Assembly: GCA_015039365.1 (NCBI GenBank)
Contig: WION01000113.1
Span: 88,266-152,265 of the forward strand
DNA: 64,000 nucleotides
Source of the DNA: Amanita rubescens
Lineage: Eukaryota; Basidiomycota; Agaricomycetes; Agaricales; Amanitaceae
Direction: 5' to 3'
Shown piece after piece: positions 1 to 10,614 of this stretch (position 1 is the stretch's first letter; every line of letters starts with the position of its first letter). The notes under the pieces are model-generated. The model was not told the DNA's origin and ran no database searches. It saw only the letters and a program-made list of their open reading frames with translations. The position numbers and the translations under genes were made by a program.

Positions 1-598
1 GTTTGAGCACTGAGTACAACGTAGCCGGTATTGGCACGTTACAGCATCTTTGAGCATAATATGATCATTCTCGGTTAAGTTTATCTTGATATCTCCCATG
101 CCTATGGCTGCGATAGATGATCCGCCCACTCCTTTGATAAATTTGGTGGAGATGGATCGTAGATTACTGAAATCGGCTCGCTCGGGTGATATGTGGACGG
201 TGGCGCCAGTGTCGCAGAGGAAGGGTAGTACTTTGGTTTCGATGATGCTTGAGAATGCAACAGAGTCAATCGGGTTGCTGTTAGTGGCCCAGTTGACTGA
301 TGTAATAGGCTCCTCCTCAGCAAGCCATCCCTCGTATTTGATGCTATCGCTAGATTTCGGTCCGATCGATTGGAGGTCGTCAGATGCGAGGCCAGCAAAG
401 GCGGGCGTAGCCTCGGCAGAGGCACCACTATCAGTATCAGCTGAGTCGAGGTATGCTGTGAACACACGGCCCGTCGCGTCTTTGAGATGAATTGGTATCT
501 TCCCTTTGTTACTAGAAGAGGAAGTTGAGGGGTTTTTGCCAGAAGTCCTTTCTCTCCGTGCGCGCTGAAACACTGCAGAGTGCTCTGGGTTGTACCCA
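1..598 (-). pseudogene. copia pol fragment: protease N-terminus
   Basis: On the minus strand one frame stays open from about 598 to the window edge. It contains the retroviral-type aspartic protease signature LCDTGATVHISP, with the catalytic Asp codon at 211-213 and DTGA over 202-213. This is where Ty1/copia pol begins. Upstream is the acidic Ser/Thr-rich linker typical of fungal copia elements. The frame differs from that of gag (910-1771), so a gag-pol fusion cannot be read through without a frame change. The product is cut off by the window. Confidence 0.8.
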
Positions 599-909
599 GC
601 ACTGCAGGTGCCATGCACAATAGTGCACAGACTTAAGCTAAGGCTGATCTGAGGGGAAGGGGACTCCGATTCTCGTTCGTAGCTGATCGTATACGACTAC
701 ATGTGACATGTACTTATAGTAACTACCATGCGCTTACCATGCGCTTGTGGTCCGACATAATCCGACATATTCCCGCGCATCCGACGTACTCCGACGGATT
801 CCCGCGCGTCAGATCGAAGCGGATTGAAAGCGGACGGAAGCGGACGGAAAGCGGATTGAGGGATGATTGATGGTGGACATCTTCAGAAAGCTTCGGAGCC
901 TGCTGCACA

Positions 910-1771
910 CTGTAACAGGATTCCATCCGTTACAGTGCTTCGACTCCTCAATTGTTTTCCCGGCCATGCTGCCACCTGGGGAGATACAGTAATCCGCGCT
1001 ATGGCCCGGCTTTTTGCAGTTACTGCATGAAGGGATATTTGGTTTGGTCTTGGCCAGAAGGGCGGTAGCAGGGGAAGAGGTGGTTTTGTCGGCATTGAGT
1101 AGGCGTCGCTCGTTTTCAAGGAGACGGATGATGTCGGTGGGTGTATAGAGTTTATCTTTTGTTGATTGGGAGATATTGTGATTGACAGTTGTCCTTAGAT
1201 GCGCATAGTTGGTCAGGCCACTCAGAATGAATAGACAGGCCATAATGTCAGCAGTCAGATCCCCCATCGCCAGGGTTTGCTTGGCTAGCTGATAGGCCTT
1301 AGTTGCTGACGTGGGTAAGGGTTCATCGTGATGTGAAAACTGAAGAGACATCCCTTCGTGGATCAGTTGGAGCTGGCGCATAGGACCTTCATTGACATGT
1401 CGCTTCTCGAGTTTATCCCAGCACGCTTTCGAGGTGGTGACAGCTTCGTCAGTGAGTACAAATTCCTGCTCGCTTTCATCAATGTTTTGAAGTATAAAGT
1501 TAAGTGCGAGGTCATCGTTTTCGCCCCAGTTGGCATGCGCGCGTGGCTCTGTGGTCGCAGCGGGTCGGGTGATAGTACCCTTGACATACCCTTTCAATCA
1601 GTTGAGGCCTAGCGCAATATTCATTGTTTGGCTCCATTCTTTCCAGTTGCCCTTGACGTGGTCGAGACGGTCGCCAGCAAAGGTCTGAGAGATGGATAGA
1701 CGAGGGATAGATGGACGATAAGTATCGGGATCATAAGTCCCGGACGAGTTCGGATTCTCTGATCCAGACAT
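910..1771 (-). pseudogene. copia gag with in-frame stop
   Basis: Gag packages element RNA in virus-like particles. The ATG at 1771 opens a frame that runs 57 codons to a UGA at 1598-1600, immediately followed in the same frame by a further open stretch to about 910. Near the C-terminus there is a CCHC zinc knuckle (C-x2-C-x4-H-x4-C; residues CSNCKKPGHSADYC, about 1000-1045), followed by the GGSMAGKTIEE segment usual for fungal copia gag. The N-terminal part has the helical gag pattern (KGNWKEWSQTM). The stop truncates the protein before nearly all of gag. The sequence after EESK no longer resembles the family, so the 3' end is also damaged. No host gene is implied. Confidence 0.85.
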
Positions 1772-1840
1772 AGTAGCAGCAAGAATGATGTGTAGCGTGA
1801 AAACTTCCGGATAACTTCAGAGTTAGATCTGAGGAAATAG

Positions 1841-1850
1841 GCCCATAACC
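1841..1850 (-). promoter_or_regulatory. primer-binding site, initiator tRNA-Met half-tRNA type
   Basis: The minus strand reads GGTTATGGGC directly after the LTR. This complements the anticodon-arm region of initiator tRNA-Met (loop CAU), as in Drosophila copia, which primes with a 5' half-tRNA rather than the tRNA 3' end. Position and sequence together support the call. Confidence 0.65.
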
Positions 1851-2185
1851 TGTTAAACGGTAACACGCTAATAGTAAAGATGTACTCAGTTACGAGTGTT
1901 CGTACTTATATTAGTTGCATACCTAATAGTAAAGATGTACTGTATGACATAGATTAGAAAGGTATGCGTGGAAATTGTTAGAATTATCTCACCTCAGTTA
2001 CGAGTGTTTGTACTGAGGTGAGAGAGAGGAATGAGGGTCTATATATATGTTTACGAATGTATCTGTGAAGCGTATAATGCGGCATGTAACAATGGGAATG
2101 AGCGGGTGAGTAGAATGAGGCAAATGATGCGCTTTATACCTGTAAAGCGCATCTTATGACGTACTAAGCGTTGCAATGTTCAACA
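1851..2185 (-). repeat. copia 5' LTR (335 bp)
   Basis: On the minus strand the repeat starts TGTTGAACATTGC and ends CCGTTTAACA, giving TGTT..AACA termini. It abuts the primer-binding site exactly. A TATATATAG box lies at about 2040-2050 on the minus strand, in the position expected for U3. The outer edge (2185) is inferred from the terminal inverted repeat only, because the partner LTR is outside the window. Confidence 0.65.
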
Positions 2186-2463
2186 TGCTGTATGACTGTG
2201 GCAATTCTTCATGGATCATCAAGAACTTTGGAAATGAACATCATTGACCACAGATGATCACTAGCTAAATTTTAATCCATATCAAAGATCATCATGGACC
2301 ATGAATGGTTCATGATTGTTCATGAGAGCCCAAGTCAAAGGGGGAAGGCAATCATGAGGGATCATCATGATTGTGGATGATCATCAATGATCATCATGTT
2401 TCATTGCCATTTTTGGCAATGGAAATTATGGAATGGGTTTTGTCCAATTTTGCAGCACATAGT
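2186..2463. repeat. GATCATCAT-rich low-complexity tract
   Basis: Degenerate repeats of ATCATGATC, ATGATCATC and CATGATTG recur on both strands through about 2200-2400. No coding signal is seen. It may be an old satellite or the decayed end of a transposon. Confidence 0.5.
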
Positions 2464-2873
2464 ACAGGGTCAGCTTGGCAAATAAAGTAAAAAATGAGAT
2501 CTGCAACAATACTTAGCTTACTTAGAGAGATGGAGGTGGCACTCACCTGGTGGACATCCCAGAGAGCCTCATGCAACCCTGACAGCAAAGCCCAGCTCAG
2601 GTACATAGCTGATACCAGCATTGCTGCAGCTAGCAGTACATCATGTATTAAGGCTGGTCACCTCACTTAGTGTTGCCGAGCATCACCAGCCCCATTAGCA
2701 GACTGAATGGGCACCCCATAATATACTCTATATATCAAAGCTCAGTAAATGAGTGTATGTAAATGGGTTATATATTTGGGATGTCCACCAGGTGAGTGCC
2801 ACCTCCATCTCTCTAAGTAAGCTAAGTATTGTTGCTGATCTCATTTTTTACTTTATTTGCCAAGTTGGCCCTG
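2464..2873. repeat. foldback element with 97-bp inverted arms
   Basis: The left arm 2464-2561 and right arm 2777-2873 are near-perfect reverse complements (few mismatches), separated by 215 bp. They share TTGGCAAATAAAGTAAAAAA and TAGAGAGATGGAGGTGGC or their complements. No gene lies inside. It fits a foldback/MITE-type element. No convincing target duplication was found. Confidence 0.7.
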
Positions 2874-2981
2874 GGCTAGATCCCATTAAACAGAGGTGAC
2901 TGGCCATGACCAATGTGCTTCCTGGCTGGCTAAAGAAGGCCTTGAGGGGCATCTTTGTAGAGTCAAGGTGCTGTTAGACGA

Positions 2982-3316
2982 TGTCACGAGCCTTAGACAG
3001 GCTACACAACACAAGACTCAATCACTCGTAGATACTACCGACAACGTCAGGTAGCGAGGGCGAATACAAGACCCGTTGAGGGTCAGGGCAAAGTTTAAGA
3101 GGGTAGGAGCTCCGAGCTGTCCAAGGAAAGACTAGCTTGTTGCTTAGGGTATCTACTACAGTTTACATTACTTATATACTACATGGGGTTCAGGGTATGA
3201 GTCATAGGGTATAGGGTATGAGTCATACTGCGTCATAGGGTATAGGGTATGTGGTACATGAGTTAGTACATGCACGAAGCATGCGGCGTATCAAGGAGTA
3301 AAACAGGGGCTTGACA
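2982..3316. repeat. solo LTR (335 bp) with TSD GACGA
   Basis: The repeat begins TGTCACGAGCC and ends GGGGCTTGACA (TGTCA..TGACA termini). It is flanked by the 5-bp direct repeat GACGA at 2977-2981 and 3317-3321. This is the signature of a full LTR insertion followed by LTR-LTR recombination. It contains reiterated GGGTATAGGGTATGAGTCATA motifs at about 3186-3250. The superfamily cannot be set from the LTR alone. Confidence 0.8.
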
Positions 3317-3345
3317 GACGAGTGCTGGTTGGGTAGGGGCCATAG

Positions 3346-3381
3346 GGTGGTGGTGGTGGTGGTGGTGGTGGTGGTGGTGGT
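3346..3381. repeat. (GGT)n microsatellite
   Basis: About twelve uninterrupted GGT units. No open gene is associated with it. Confidence 0.9.
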
Positions 3382-3902
3382 AACAGCATGAGAAGAGTCC
3401 CTGATAGTGAGGTTGAAATCACCTCATCCACATCAGGTATTACTGGCATGACTTGCTGGACTGGTCACAAAGAGCTCTGCTGCACCAAAATGGTATCTGA
3501 TGTGTCACTCTCTCATCACCTGGACTCCAGGTAGCACACCCTTTTGTTCAGCAGCCTTTGCCATTTGGTCAAGCTCAATGTCCATCTGGTTGGAGGGCTT
3601 TAACTGGCAGCAGCTATGGAGCTTGGTGGAGAACAACCTTGTTGGGTTGGGACCAGAATGGGTGGCAGGGGGCATACCTATTTGTCCAACATGACATGGC
3701 AAGTGCATGTGGTGAGCCGTTAGAGACAGGGTGATGGGAGGTGCATAGGGGGCCATTGGAGGTGCTAGTTAGTGATTGGAACCAGAATGGGTGGCAGGGG
3801 GGGGGCTTGCCTGGGTGACGTGGCATGTTGTTGATTGCATGCAGTGGGTCATTGGGGATGGCAAGGATGGGGAGTTTACGCACTGTGATGATCAAGTAGG
3901 AC
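3382..3902. other. gene-free stretch left of the KDZ composite
   Basis: No gene is supported. A direct repeat ACCAGAATGGGTGGCAGGGG occurs at about 3652 and 3781. This sequence continues at 22,317 once the composite transposon is removed. Confidence 0.5.
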
Positions 3903-3910
3903 ATCATGCA
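3903..3910 (+). repeat. 8-bp target-site duplication, left, outer KDZ copy
   Basis: ATCATGCA directly precedes the terminal CACCTGCAC at 3911 and recurs directly after the opposite terminus at 22309-22316. Eight bp is the duplication length known for Zisupton/Dileera-type elements. Confidence 0.9.
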
Positions 3911-4423
3911 CACCTGCACAGCCGGCTATTTAACGTTAATTAGCATTGTCCTAATTTAGCTAGTCCACTGCTTTTTTGCATCACATCCTTGATATTCCCA
4001 TACTGCTCGATATCCCTCGCCGTAGCTAGCTATACTTGGGCACAATATACTCCCTTCCCGCCGCTCCTGCGCCCGCGCCCCATCTATAATAGGAATAAGC
4101 CGCGTAAGCACGCCAGGAGCGCTTCCCACCGTCGTCCCCGTCGTCCGCAATGTCTCCCACGCCTCCCCCGCCGCTATTGACATCGTCCCCATCGCTGGCA
4201 TCCATATATAAGCTGAAATTGTGGCTTGAGGCATGATATCCGACCCCTCCCGCACCCGTCCCTTCTATAATAGGAACAAGCCACGTGAGCATGCCAAGAG
4301 GGCCTTCCCACCATCGTCCCCGTCGTCGGCGACATCTCCCACGTCTCCCTCGCTGCTATTGGCATCGTCAGCATCCTGACATCATATATAAGCAGAAAAA
4401 GGGCTGCGGGGCATTATATTACA
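3911..4423 (+). repeat. left terminal inverted repeat, outer KDZ copy
   Basis: About 513 bp, GC-rich, starting CACCTGCACAGCC. It contains two TATAATAGGAA(T/C)AAGCC motifs (4086 and 4266) and CTCCC/CGTCGTCC-rich stretches. It differs from the equivalent end of the inner copy (13114-13626) at about eight positions, all transitions and most at CpG. The many overlapping open frames here are a by-product of composition, not genes. Confidence 0.85.
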
Positions 4424-4431
4424 ATGCTGGC
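4424..4431 (+). repeat. 8-bp target-site duplication, left, inner KDZ copy
   Basis: ATGCTGGC, repeated at 13627-13634. It derives from the outer element's own terminal region. Confidence 0.92.
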
Positions 4432-4980
4432 CACCTGCACAGCCGGCTATTTAACGTTAATTAGCATTGTCCTAATTTAGCTAGTCCACTGCTTTTTTGC
4501 ATCACATCCTTGATATTCCCATACTGCTCGATATCCCTCGCCGTAGCTAGCTATACTTGGGCACAATATACTCCCTTCCCGCCGCTCCCACGCCCGCGCC
4601 CCATCTATAATAGGAATAAGCCGCATAAGCACGCCAGGAGCGCTTCCCACCGTCGTCCCCGTCGTCCGCGATGTCTCCCACGCCTCCCCCGCCGCTATTG
4701 ACATCGTCCCCGTCGTCCGCGATGTCTCCCACGCCTCCCCCGCCGCTATTGACATCATCCCCATCGCTGGCATCCACATATAAGCTGAAATTGTGGCTTG
4801 AGGCACGATATCCGACCCCTCCCGCACCCGTCCCTTCTATAATAGGAACAAGCCATGTGAGCATGCCAAGAGGGCCTTCCCACCGTCGTCCCTGTCGTCG
4901 GCAACATCTCCCACGTGTCCCTCACTGCTATTGGCAATATCAGCACCTGGCATCCATATATAAGCAGAAATCGTGGCCCC
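4432..4980 (+). repeat. left terminal inverted repeat, inner KDZ copy
   Basis: It shares about 540 imperfect bp with the right end (13114-13626) but carries an extra in-tandem copy of a 42-bp CGTCGTCCGCGATGTCTCCC-containing unit (about 4662-4745). Its mirror is 21760-22308. The TATAATAGGAA motif is repeated, and a related CTATAATTGGAAGTTG plus CCACGTCAGCATG lies at 5052-5090. Confidence 0.85.
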
Positions 4981-5253
4981 ATTGCAATAGATCCCGCCAT
5001 CGGCATCGCACATTATGTAAACTGCCTCACGAGTTTAAAATAAATTATCCTTCTATAATTGGAAGTTGAACGTGCCACGTCAGCATGTCGAACTGCAGGT
5101 CGTTGCTGTCGCCGCCATCCGTAATGAGTGGTGAACAGCAAAGCAAATGTCATGTATTTGAAGCCAAAAAAAAAACATATGTTGAGAAACGCGTACTATA
5201 CTATCAAAATGTTGTGATCTCATTGCTCGGATTCGGCGTGACAAGACTGATGC

Positions 5254-8200
5254 TCAGTCCTCGGGAGAGGTCTGGTATTGACCGTCTTGATCTGTAGAAA
5301 TGGAGAGCAGTTTGTAAGTGATATCACTGAGCACCAGATCGTCATCTTCGAGATCCGACATTAAATCATCATCCGGGCAAAGCTCGACTCGGGACTCGCT
5401 ACCACGTTCAGCTTGCTTTTCCTGCTGCACAGTCCTGGGATTTAGAGACAGAACACTTTGACCAGGGGTGATATTGCCTGTAAACCGAGGATTTTTGGCC
5501 AGCTTCTCGAAGCGCTGCACGTGCAATGCATTCGCGCGACCACGTTCCATACGGTATACTGAGATCTGGTGGGCGAAAATGGGGTTACTCTTCGCCAAGA
5601 TGGCTTCCTTTGCACATAAGAATTCAGTCTCATCGACGATGTAAGTGATCACCCGGCGAATTTCGACGTCGAGCCGTTTGATCTCTTCCTGTGCTCGTTC
5701 AACTTTGAAATATTGGTCCCGAAGTACCCTATTTAGGGGACACGCCCATGGCTTCTCCCGTACATCTTGCCGAGCATCGCGCAGGAGATCAAAATCTGAC
5801 AAGAATGCATAATCAACTACCTGCTCCCATGTTAAAGCAGGAGCAGGAGGATGAGCAGCGGCAGCCTCATTGTACTTGTCAAGAGCTTTCTTGATAGCAT
5901 GCGAGCGGGATTGAAGCGACTTGGCGATATGCCGCTGAAGCTTATAACCTGACATTATCATCAGTGGCTGATGCAAATGGAGTAAATATGACGCACAGAT
6001 GTCGGACATATTCATTTTCGTCAACTCAAACAGCCGGGACACAACCAGGGCCTCCAAGACATCCACTGCCCTGCGATAATCGCGCTGCTGAACCTTTTCT
6101 GCGGCAGCTGCCCACTCTGGAGACTCTGGGGTCCATCGTGACCTGATAAGAAGTTTGCGCTCTAATTCATGGACATGTTCTAAACATCTGTCGCGCTTCT
6201 CGAATGTTTGTCGGCGCTTTGTTTCTATTGCTCTTGTCCGGTCTCGTTGGTGAATATCTGACATGCTTAGGTTGAGGAAATTGGCGCTGCCCGCATCTAG
6301 TTCATTCCTAGTCCACTGTCAGGAAAATGCCAACGTAAAAGTTAAAAAAGGGTAATACACACTGATATTCCCCAAGTTCAACGAGCGCGCTATAGTAATC
6401 CATTTCCAAAGTCTCCTCAGGCGGTTCTGTTGCTAGATTCTCGAGATATTTTTTTTCCTCTTCGAGCCATGACATAAATGTGAATGCCGGGTCTGATATC
6501 TCTTTCTCATCCAATGTAAGCTTGAGAGACGGTTCGCTCTTGAGTATTTCTAACGCTTGCAGATAGTTGTTGACGAGAAATTTGCCTGAAAATCACGTGA
6601 GTCAGAAAGCAACACGTTTACATAATAACCGACTGAGGTTAGTATAAGTTTCAAAAGTGTCGGTGTGCCGCATGTAGTTGACAATACTTTGCTGTCAATG
6701 GAACACACTCGCATAGTGAACAGAGTTGGCGAGTGCGTTGGATTTTGAGAAAAACCTTTCACACCCTTCGAGATCCTCGAGGCCCAGTCCTTTAGTGTAT
6801 GTCGAAAGATGAGTTAATTGACACAACCGCCCATGCGCATGGCCGTGGAAGGATCCGACGAGTGAACGGAGATTGAGCTGGCTCGCAACCGGACCTAGTG
6901 GGCTTTTCTTGACAGTCGTTGCAAATTTGCACCCAATATCATATCCTACGCCAATATTGCTTCCGAATGCCTTGAGGAGAAGATCAACGACGGCGAGAGG
7001 ATATTTTGACCTGCCAGTAAAATGATTGATTGGAATGTAAACAAGAGCCGGAATAAACTTACAGTTCTCCGCTTCGCACCATGTCGGCAACAACAAGCGC
7101 AAATCCATGACGACAGAGTGCAAGAAAGATACCAGTCTCGTCGAATACGCCCCACATGCGAGAGGTGACACTATCAATCATGTTCTTCCATCGTGATGCA
7201 CATGGGTTGTGCTCGTCACTCTGTAACTCAGTATCAACATATTGACCAGTTCACTTCAAGAGGTAATTACTCACAGGCATCACCTTGACGAGTTCCTCTT
7301 CAATAACACCCTTAGCCCACTTATCCACTTCCTCCCGTGTCAGATAATAGTCGCCCGGGGTAGCGCGTGAGTCTGGTCGCTCATGACGCCGTTCATCCAC
7401 CTCAAAGTCATCTTCTGATTTCAGATCTCGTCGCATCCGCTTCAGTGAGTTGTTCCCGTCCATTGTGGTCAGTACGCTGAAGGTGAGCTCCTTCTCACCA
7501 TGAAGTTGATATGAACAAGCAGGACAGGCATTTTTAATGCGCCAGAGGGGGCCATCACGGTTTAATTCTTTCATGACTGCCTTTCGGCTCTCTTCAAGTA
7601 TTTTAAGGTAGACATCGTTGCATGTGGAGAATATGGTACTGTAGTTTGGTAAAAAGGACATCTAACATATATGAGTATGTAGACAAACTGAGGCTAGAGC
7701 GGACACGTACACCATGCAAATCAATTAAGCCCTTAACAAAAGGTTGTATGGCAAGGCAAGGGCACCGAGCATTAAGGTTCTTGTATAGTTCCAGAACGCG
7801 CGTAGATACTCCATAACTTGGTTGATAGGGAGCAGACGGGATGATGCCTTGGCGAACCAAAGCAGTGCCAATTGTTTTATCATTTTTGGACAAGGTATAT
7901 TTAACGTTGCGGGTGCCTGCTTCATTGTAAACGAATGGCTAAGACGATTGCATATTAAACTTACAGTATGTGTCAATCAATATTATATCTGCCGTTTTCT
8001 CTACCTCTTCTGATGATGATGCGGCGAGACTGTCCGTGAAACCCTCCTTATTTTCGCGGTTATTGTAACACCAGACATGATAAGCTGCCACTAGTGAGTC
8101 CATTTGAACCGCAAATCCTTCTACCAAACGTAATGTCCTATCACGACGCGTGCTTTGGTCATGACGTCGCTTTGAGCTATAACCGGGTGAGCTAAATGCT

Positions 8201-8554
8201 TATTAGAGTAGTAGTAGCTTATACTTACATTTCCTTCTTGATATCGGTCCTAAGAAGCTCGACGAACTCGCCACCAGCGTGGCTGAATTCAATTGGTTGT
8301 GTACCATCGAGGATATTGTCTGCCATTGTTAGGTCTTGCATCACCTCATCGTCACCAAGCGCCGGGTCACAAGAACCTGTTGCCACCCTGTCTAATAGTC
8401 CCCGATTGAGCGATTGGTCGTCGTGAAACAGCTGAAATACCTTGACGCATCTGGCGCTGCAGCATCAGATTCTTGGCCCGCTCTATCGAAACGTTCTTCG
8501 GTCAAATAGCCCTTCCTCGTCCTCTTGTAAGCATTGCAATGTCGTCTGTGCCAT
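5254..8554 (-). pseudogene. KDZ transposase, inner copy
   Basis: Exact mirror of 18186-21486, with the same eight-exon structure and the same lesions: stops in the first exon frame at 8483-8485 and 8465-8467, and the in-frame UGA at 6695-6697. The last exon (complement 5254-6307) is intact and ends in an acidic tail. See the entry at 18186 for domains. Because the lesions are shared with the other copy, they existed before this copy was inserted, or were spread afterwards by gene conversion. Confidence 0.88.
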
Positions 8555-9333
8555 AATTGCGATACTTCTTTGATTTGAAAGAACGAGAGTTGAATGCCAT
8601 GTTTACCGAGCTGTGATCGTGGCTCAAGCATGTCAGAAGTCTGTAAACGAGATCACGTGGTAGATGAGATGACTGATGATCGATGAGATAAAATATACGG
8701 TTCAATCTCAACGTGTTGAACTTGCAATGGACACGAGGTGATCGTGAATTTAAGAAGAAGAAACTGACTTGGAATAGTTTTCAAGGCAGCGACAGGGAGA
8801 GAAAACTGCCAGTTGCAGTGAAAGTAATACTACTCATTCCAAATCGTCCGTTCCTCTTTCTGATGCAGTTCCAGACACTCTCAAATCACTAAGAAAGCAT
8901 GTTCAACTGCAATACGCGATACATATAATTACGTGTGATCACTGATAAGACTGTGAGAGTGAACGAGTACTGATCGCAAGGGATGAGGGATGACGAAGGT
9001 TGGTGGGAGTGATTAGTACAAGTCGAGCCGGTGAAATAGATAGCCTCATCATGTATTCATTCCTGAGCACGCGCTGAGCCACAAGCTCTAATCGAGCTGA
9101 CAGGTTGTTATCCCAATCAATTTGCTGCAATATCACTCGTACTACATATGTAATAACATACATTGGTGCAACACCCGCAACTCAAACTGCATATCAGGAC
9201 ATGATTTACGAGATCACCTGTACGAGGTGACAAGTTTTACATTCCCATGAATTCGCTCCTTCAATTTGCAACGCTAGCCGACATATATCAATTTCAGGAC
9301 CAGATAGTTGTATTTACAATGTGATCTAAAATT
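8555..9333. other. intergenic region inside the inner KDZ copy
   Basis: This lies upstream of the transposase and downstream of the viroplasmin-like gene. Only short open frames are present, with no recognisable domain. It probably holds the transposase promoter and 5' leader. Mirror of 17407-18185. Confidence 0.5.
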
Positions 9334-10468
9334 CTAAATACGGTGTACTTCGCCTGCCATGTACTTCTCAACGAAAAGCCGGTTTGCTGCCACTTCGCCC
9401 CTCACACAGCGAAGATCTATGATTGGCGAAGCTCCGACCGCAGCTCTAGCATCTTCCCTGTCAATAGTGTTAATGCCCAGTTGTCTGAGGATAACTTCCG
9501 ATAACTTACATATTACGGTAAACACCAGGGTTCTCACCTTGAAGTATGATCCAATAGAAATCATCTGCACCTGGTTGGATGGGGGGATGGGTATTGGCTG
9601 TCGCGGGGGAAGTTTGGTAATAACTTTGATACGTGCGGGGGGCAAATATAGAGGGCCGGGCCCTCTGGTCATCACCAGCCTGAATACTAGCATTTGTCGA
9701 CACGGGGGAATTGGCAGCCCGGACATGGAGAACATCGCTGCTGGCCTGAGTACGATTCACTGGTACAGGAGTGATGTTGCTAGACTGAGCGCGGTTCGCA
9801 GGCGCTGGCGCAATGCCACCGGCCTGGGCACGATTTGCCGGCACAGGAGCAATGCTGCCAGCCCGAACGCGACTCGCTGGCACAGGAGTGACGCTGCCAG
9901 CCCGAACGCGACTCGCCGGCACAGGAACGATGTTGCCGGCCTGAACACGATTTGCTGGTGCGGAGGCGGCTCTATTTGTTGTAGTATGGGAAATTGGACC
10001 GGCAGGCAATTGGGGTGGGACAGGCTCTCGTTGCTGACATCCCTCAAGGTAAGTCTTCCATGACTCTTGAGCCACTTCCAATGTTGTAAAAGACTTGAAA
10101 CTAGCCCCTGAAAAGCGGTCGGTAAGGCGGGTGACAAGTCCCCTGCAACGATGGTTTAGGCAGTGGCCAGCGGGAATCGCTATGGCTTACCAGTTGTCAA
10201 AAATACCTGTTTGACGTCCACGGTACACAACATAAAAGTCTCTGCCTTCCGTGCTAAGGTTAATATCCTCGAAATGCTCAAAGTACTCGAGGTCTTCGAC
10301 GGAAAGGTATTCCATGGATGATTCGACACTTGGAGGCGGCGTTGGTTCGCGGGGCTGCCTCGCCCGGTTTGCTGGTGGCTGCGGAGGTGGCTTTCCTACA
10401 AGATAGTAAATGGTCAACTGTTAAGTTTGTAAGAAATACGGGGGCTAGTACTACTCACTGGGGGACAT
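9334..10468 (-). CDS. two-domain RNase H1-N/viroplasmin-like protein, inner copy
   Basis: Mirror of 16272-17406, apparently identical in sequence, with exons complement(10459-10468, 10191-10395, 9510-10142, 9334-9457). It is transcribed away from the 690-aa accessory gene, with 146 bp between the two start codons. See the entry at 16272 for domains. Confidence 0.72.
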
Positions 10469-10614
10469 GCGAACTGAGGCAACGTGAGCGTTGAAAAAAG
10501 CACAAGTTCCGTGTGAACTATAAAACAGTTGGGGCTCCGAATGTTCCAGGCTAACTTAACTAGGGTGATCAATTGGCCATTCGAACCTCACCCACTTGGT
10601 CCCTCTCCGAGTCC
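10469..10614. promoter_or_regulatory. divergent promoter region inside the inner KDZ copy
   Basis: These 146 bp separate the start codons of the viroplasmin-like gene (-) and the 690-aa gene (+). Both must be transcribed from here. No TATA box is obvious. The mirror is 16126-16271 in the outer copy. Confidence 0.5.

Larger units (their letters stand above)
1..2185 (-). mobile_element. Ty1/copia-type LTR retrotransposon, 5' part, decayed
   Basis: Read on the minus strand, the order is LTR (1851-2185), primer-binding site (1841-1850), gag (starting at 1771) and the beginning of pol with the protease active site (202-213). The rest of pol and the 3' LTR lie beyond the window edge. Gag has an in-frame UGA and the protease frame differs from the gag frame. 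Roughly 600-930 does not read as either and contains short repeated motifs (GCGGACGGAA, TCCGAC), so it may be an insertion or rearrangement. The copy is not functional as it stands. Family assignment rests on the gag zinc knuckle, the DTGA protease motif and the half-tRNA-type primer site. Confidence 0.85.

Noticed and set aside
4671..5069. 132-codon and similar Pro/Ser/Arg-rich frames in the KDZ ends as genes
   Set aside because: They are open in several frames at once because of GC-rich repeats, lie inside terminal repeats and have no domain.
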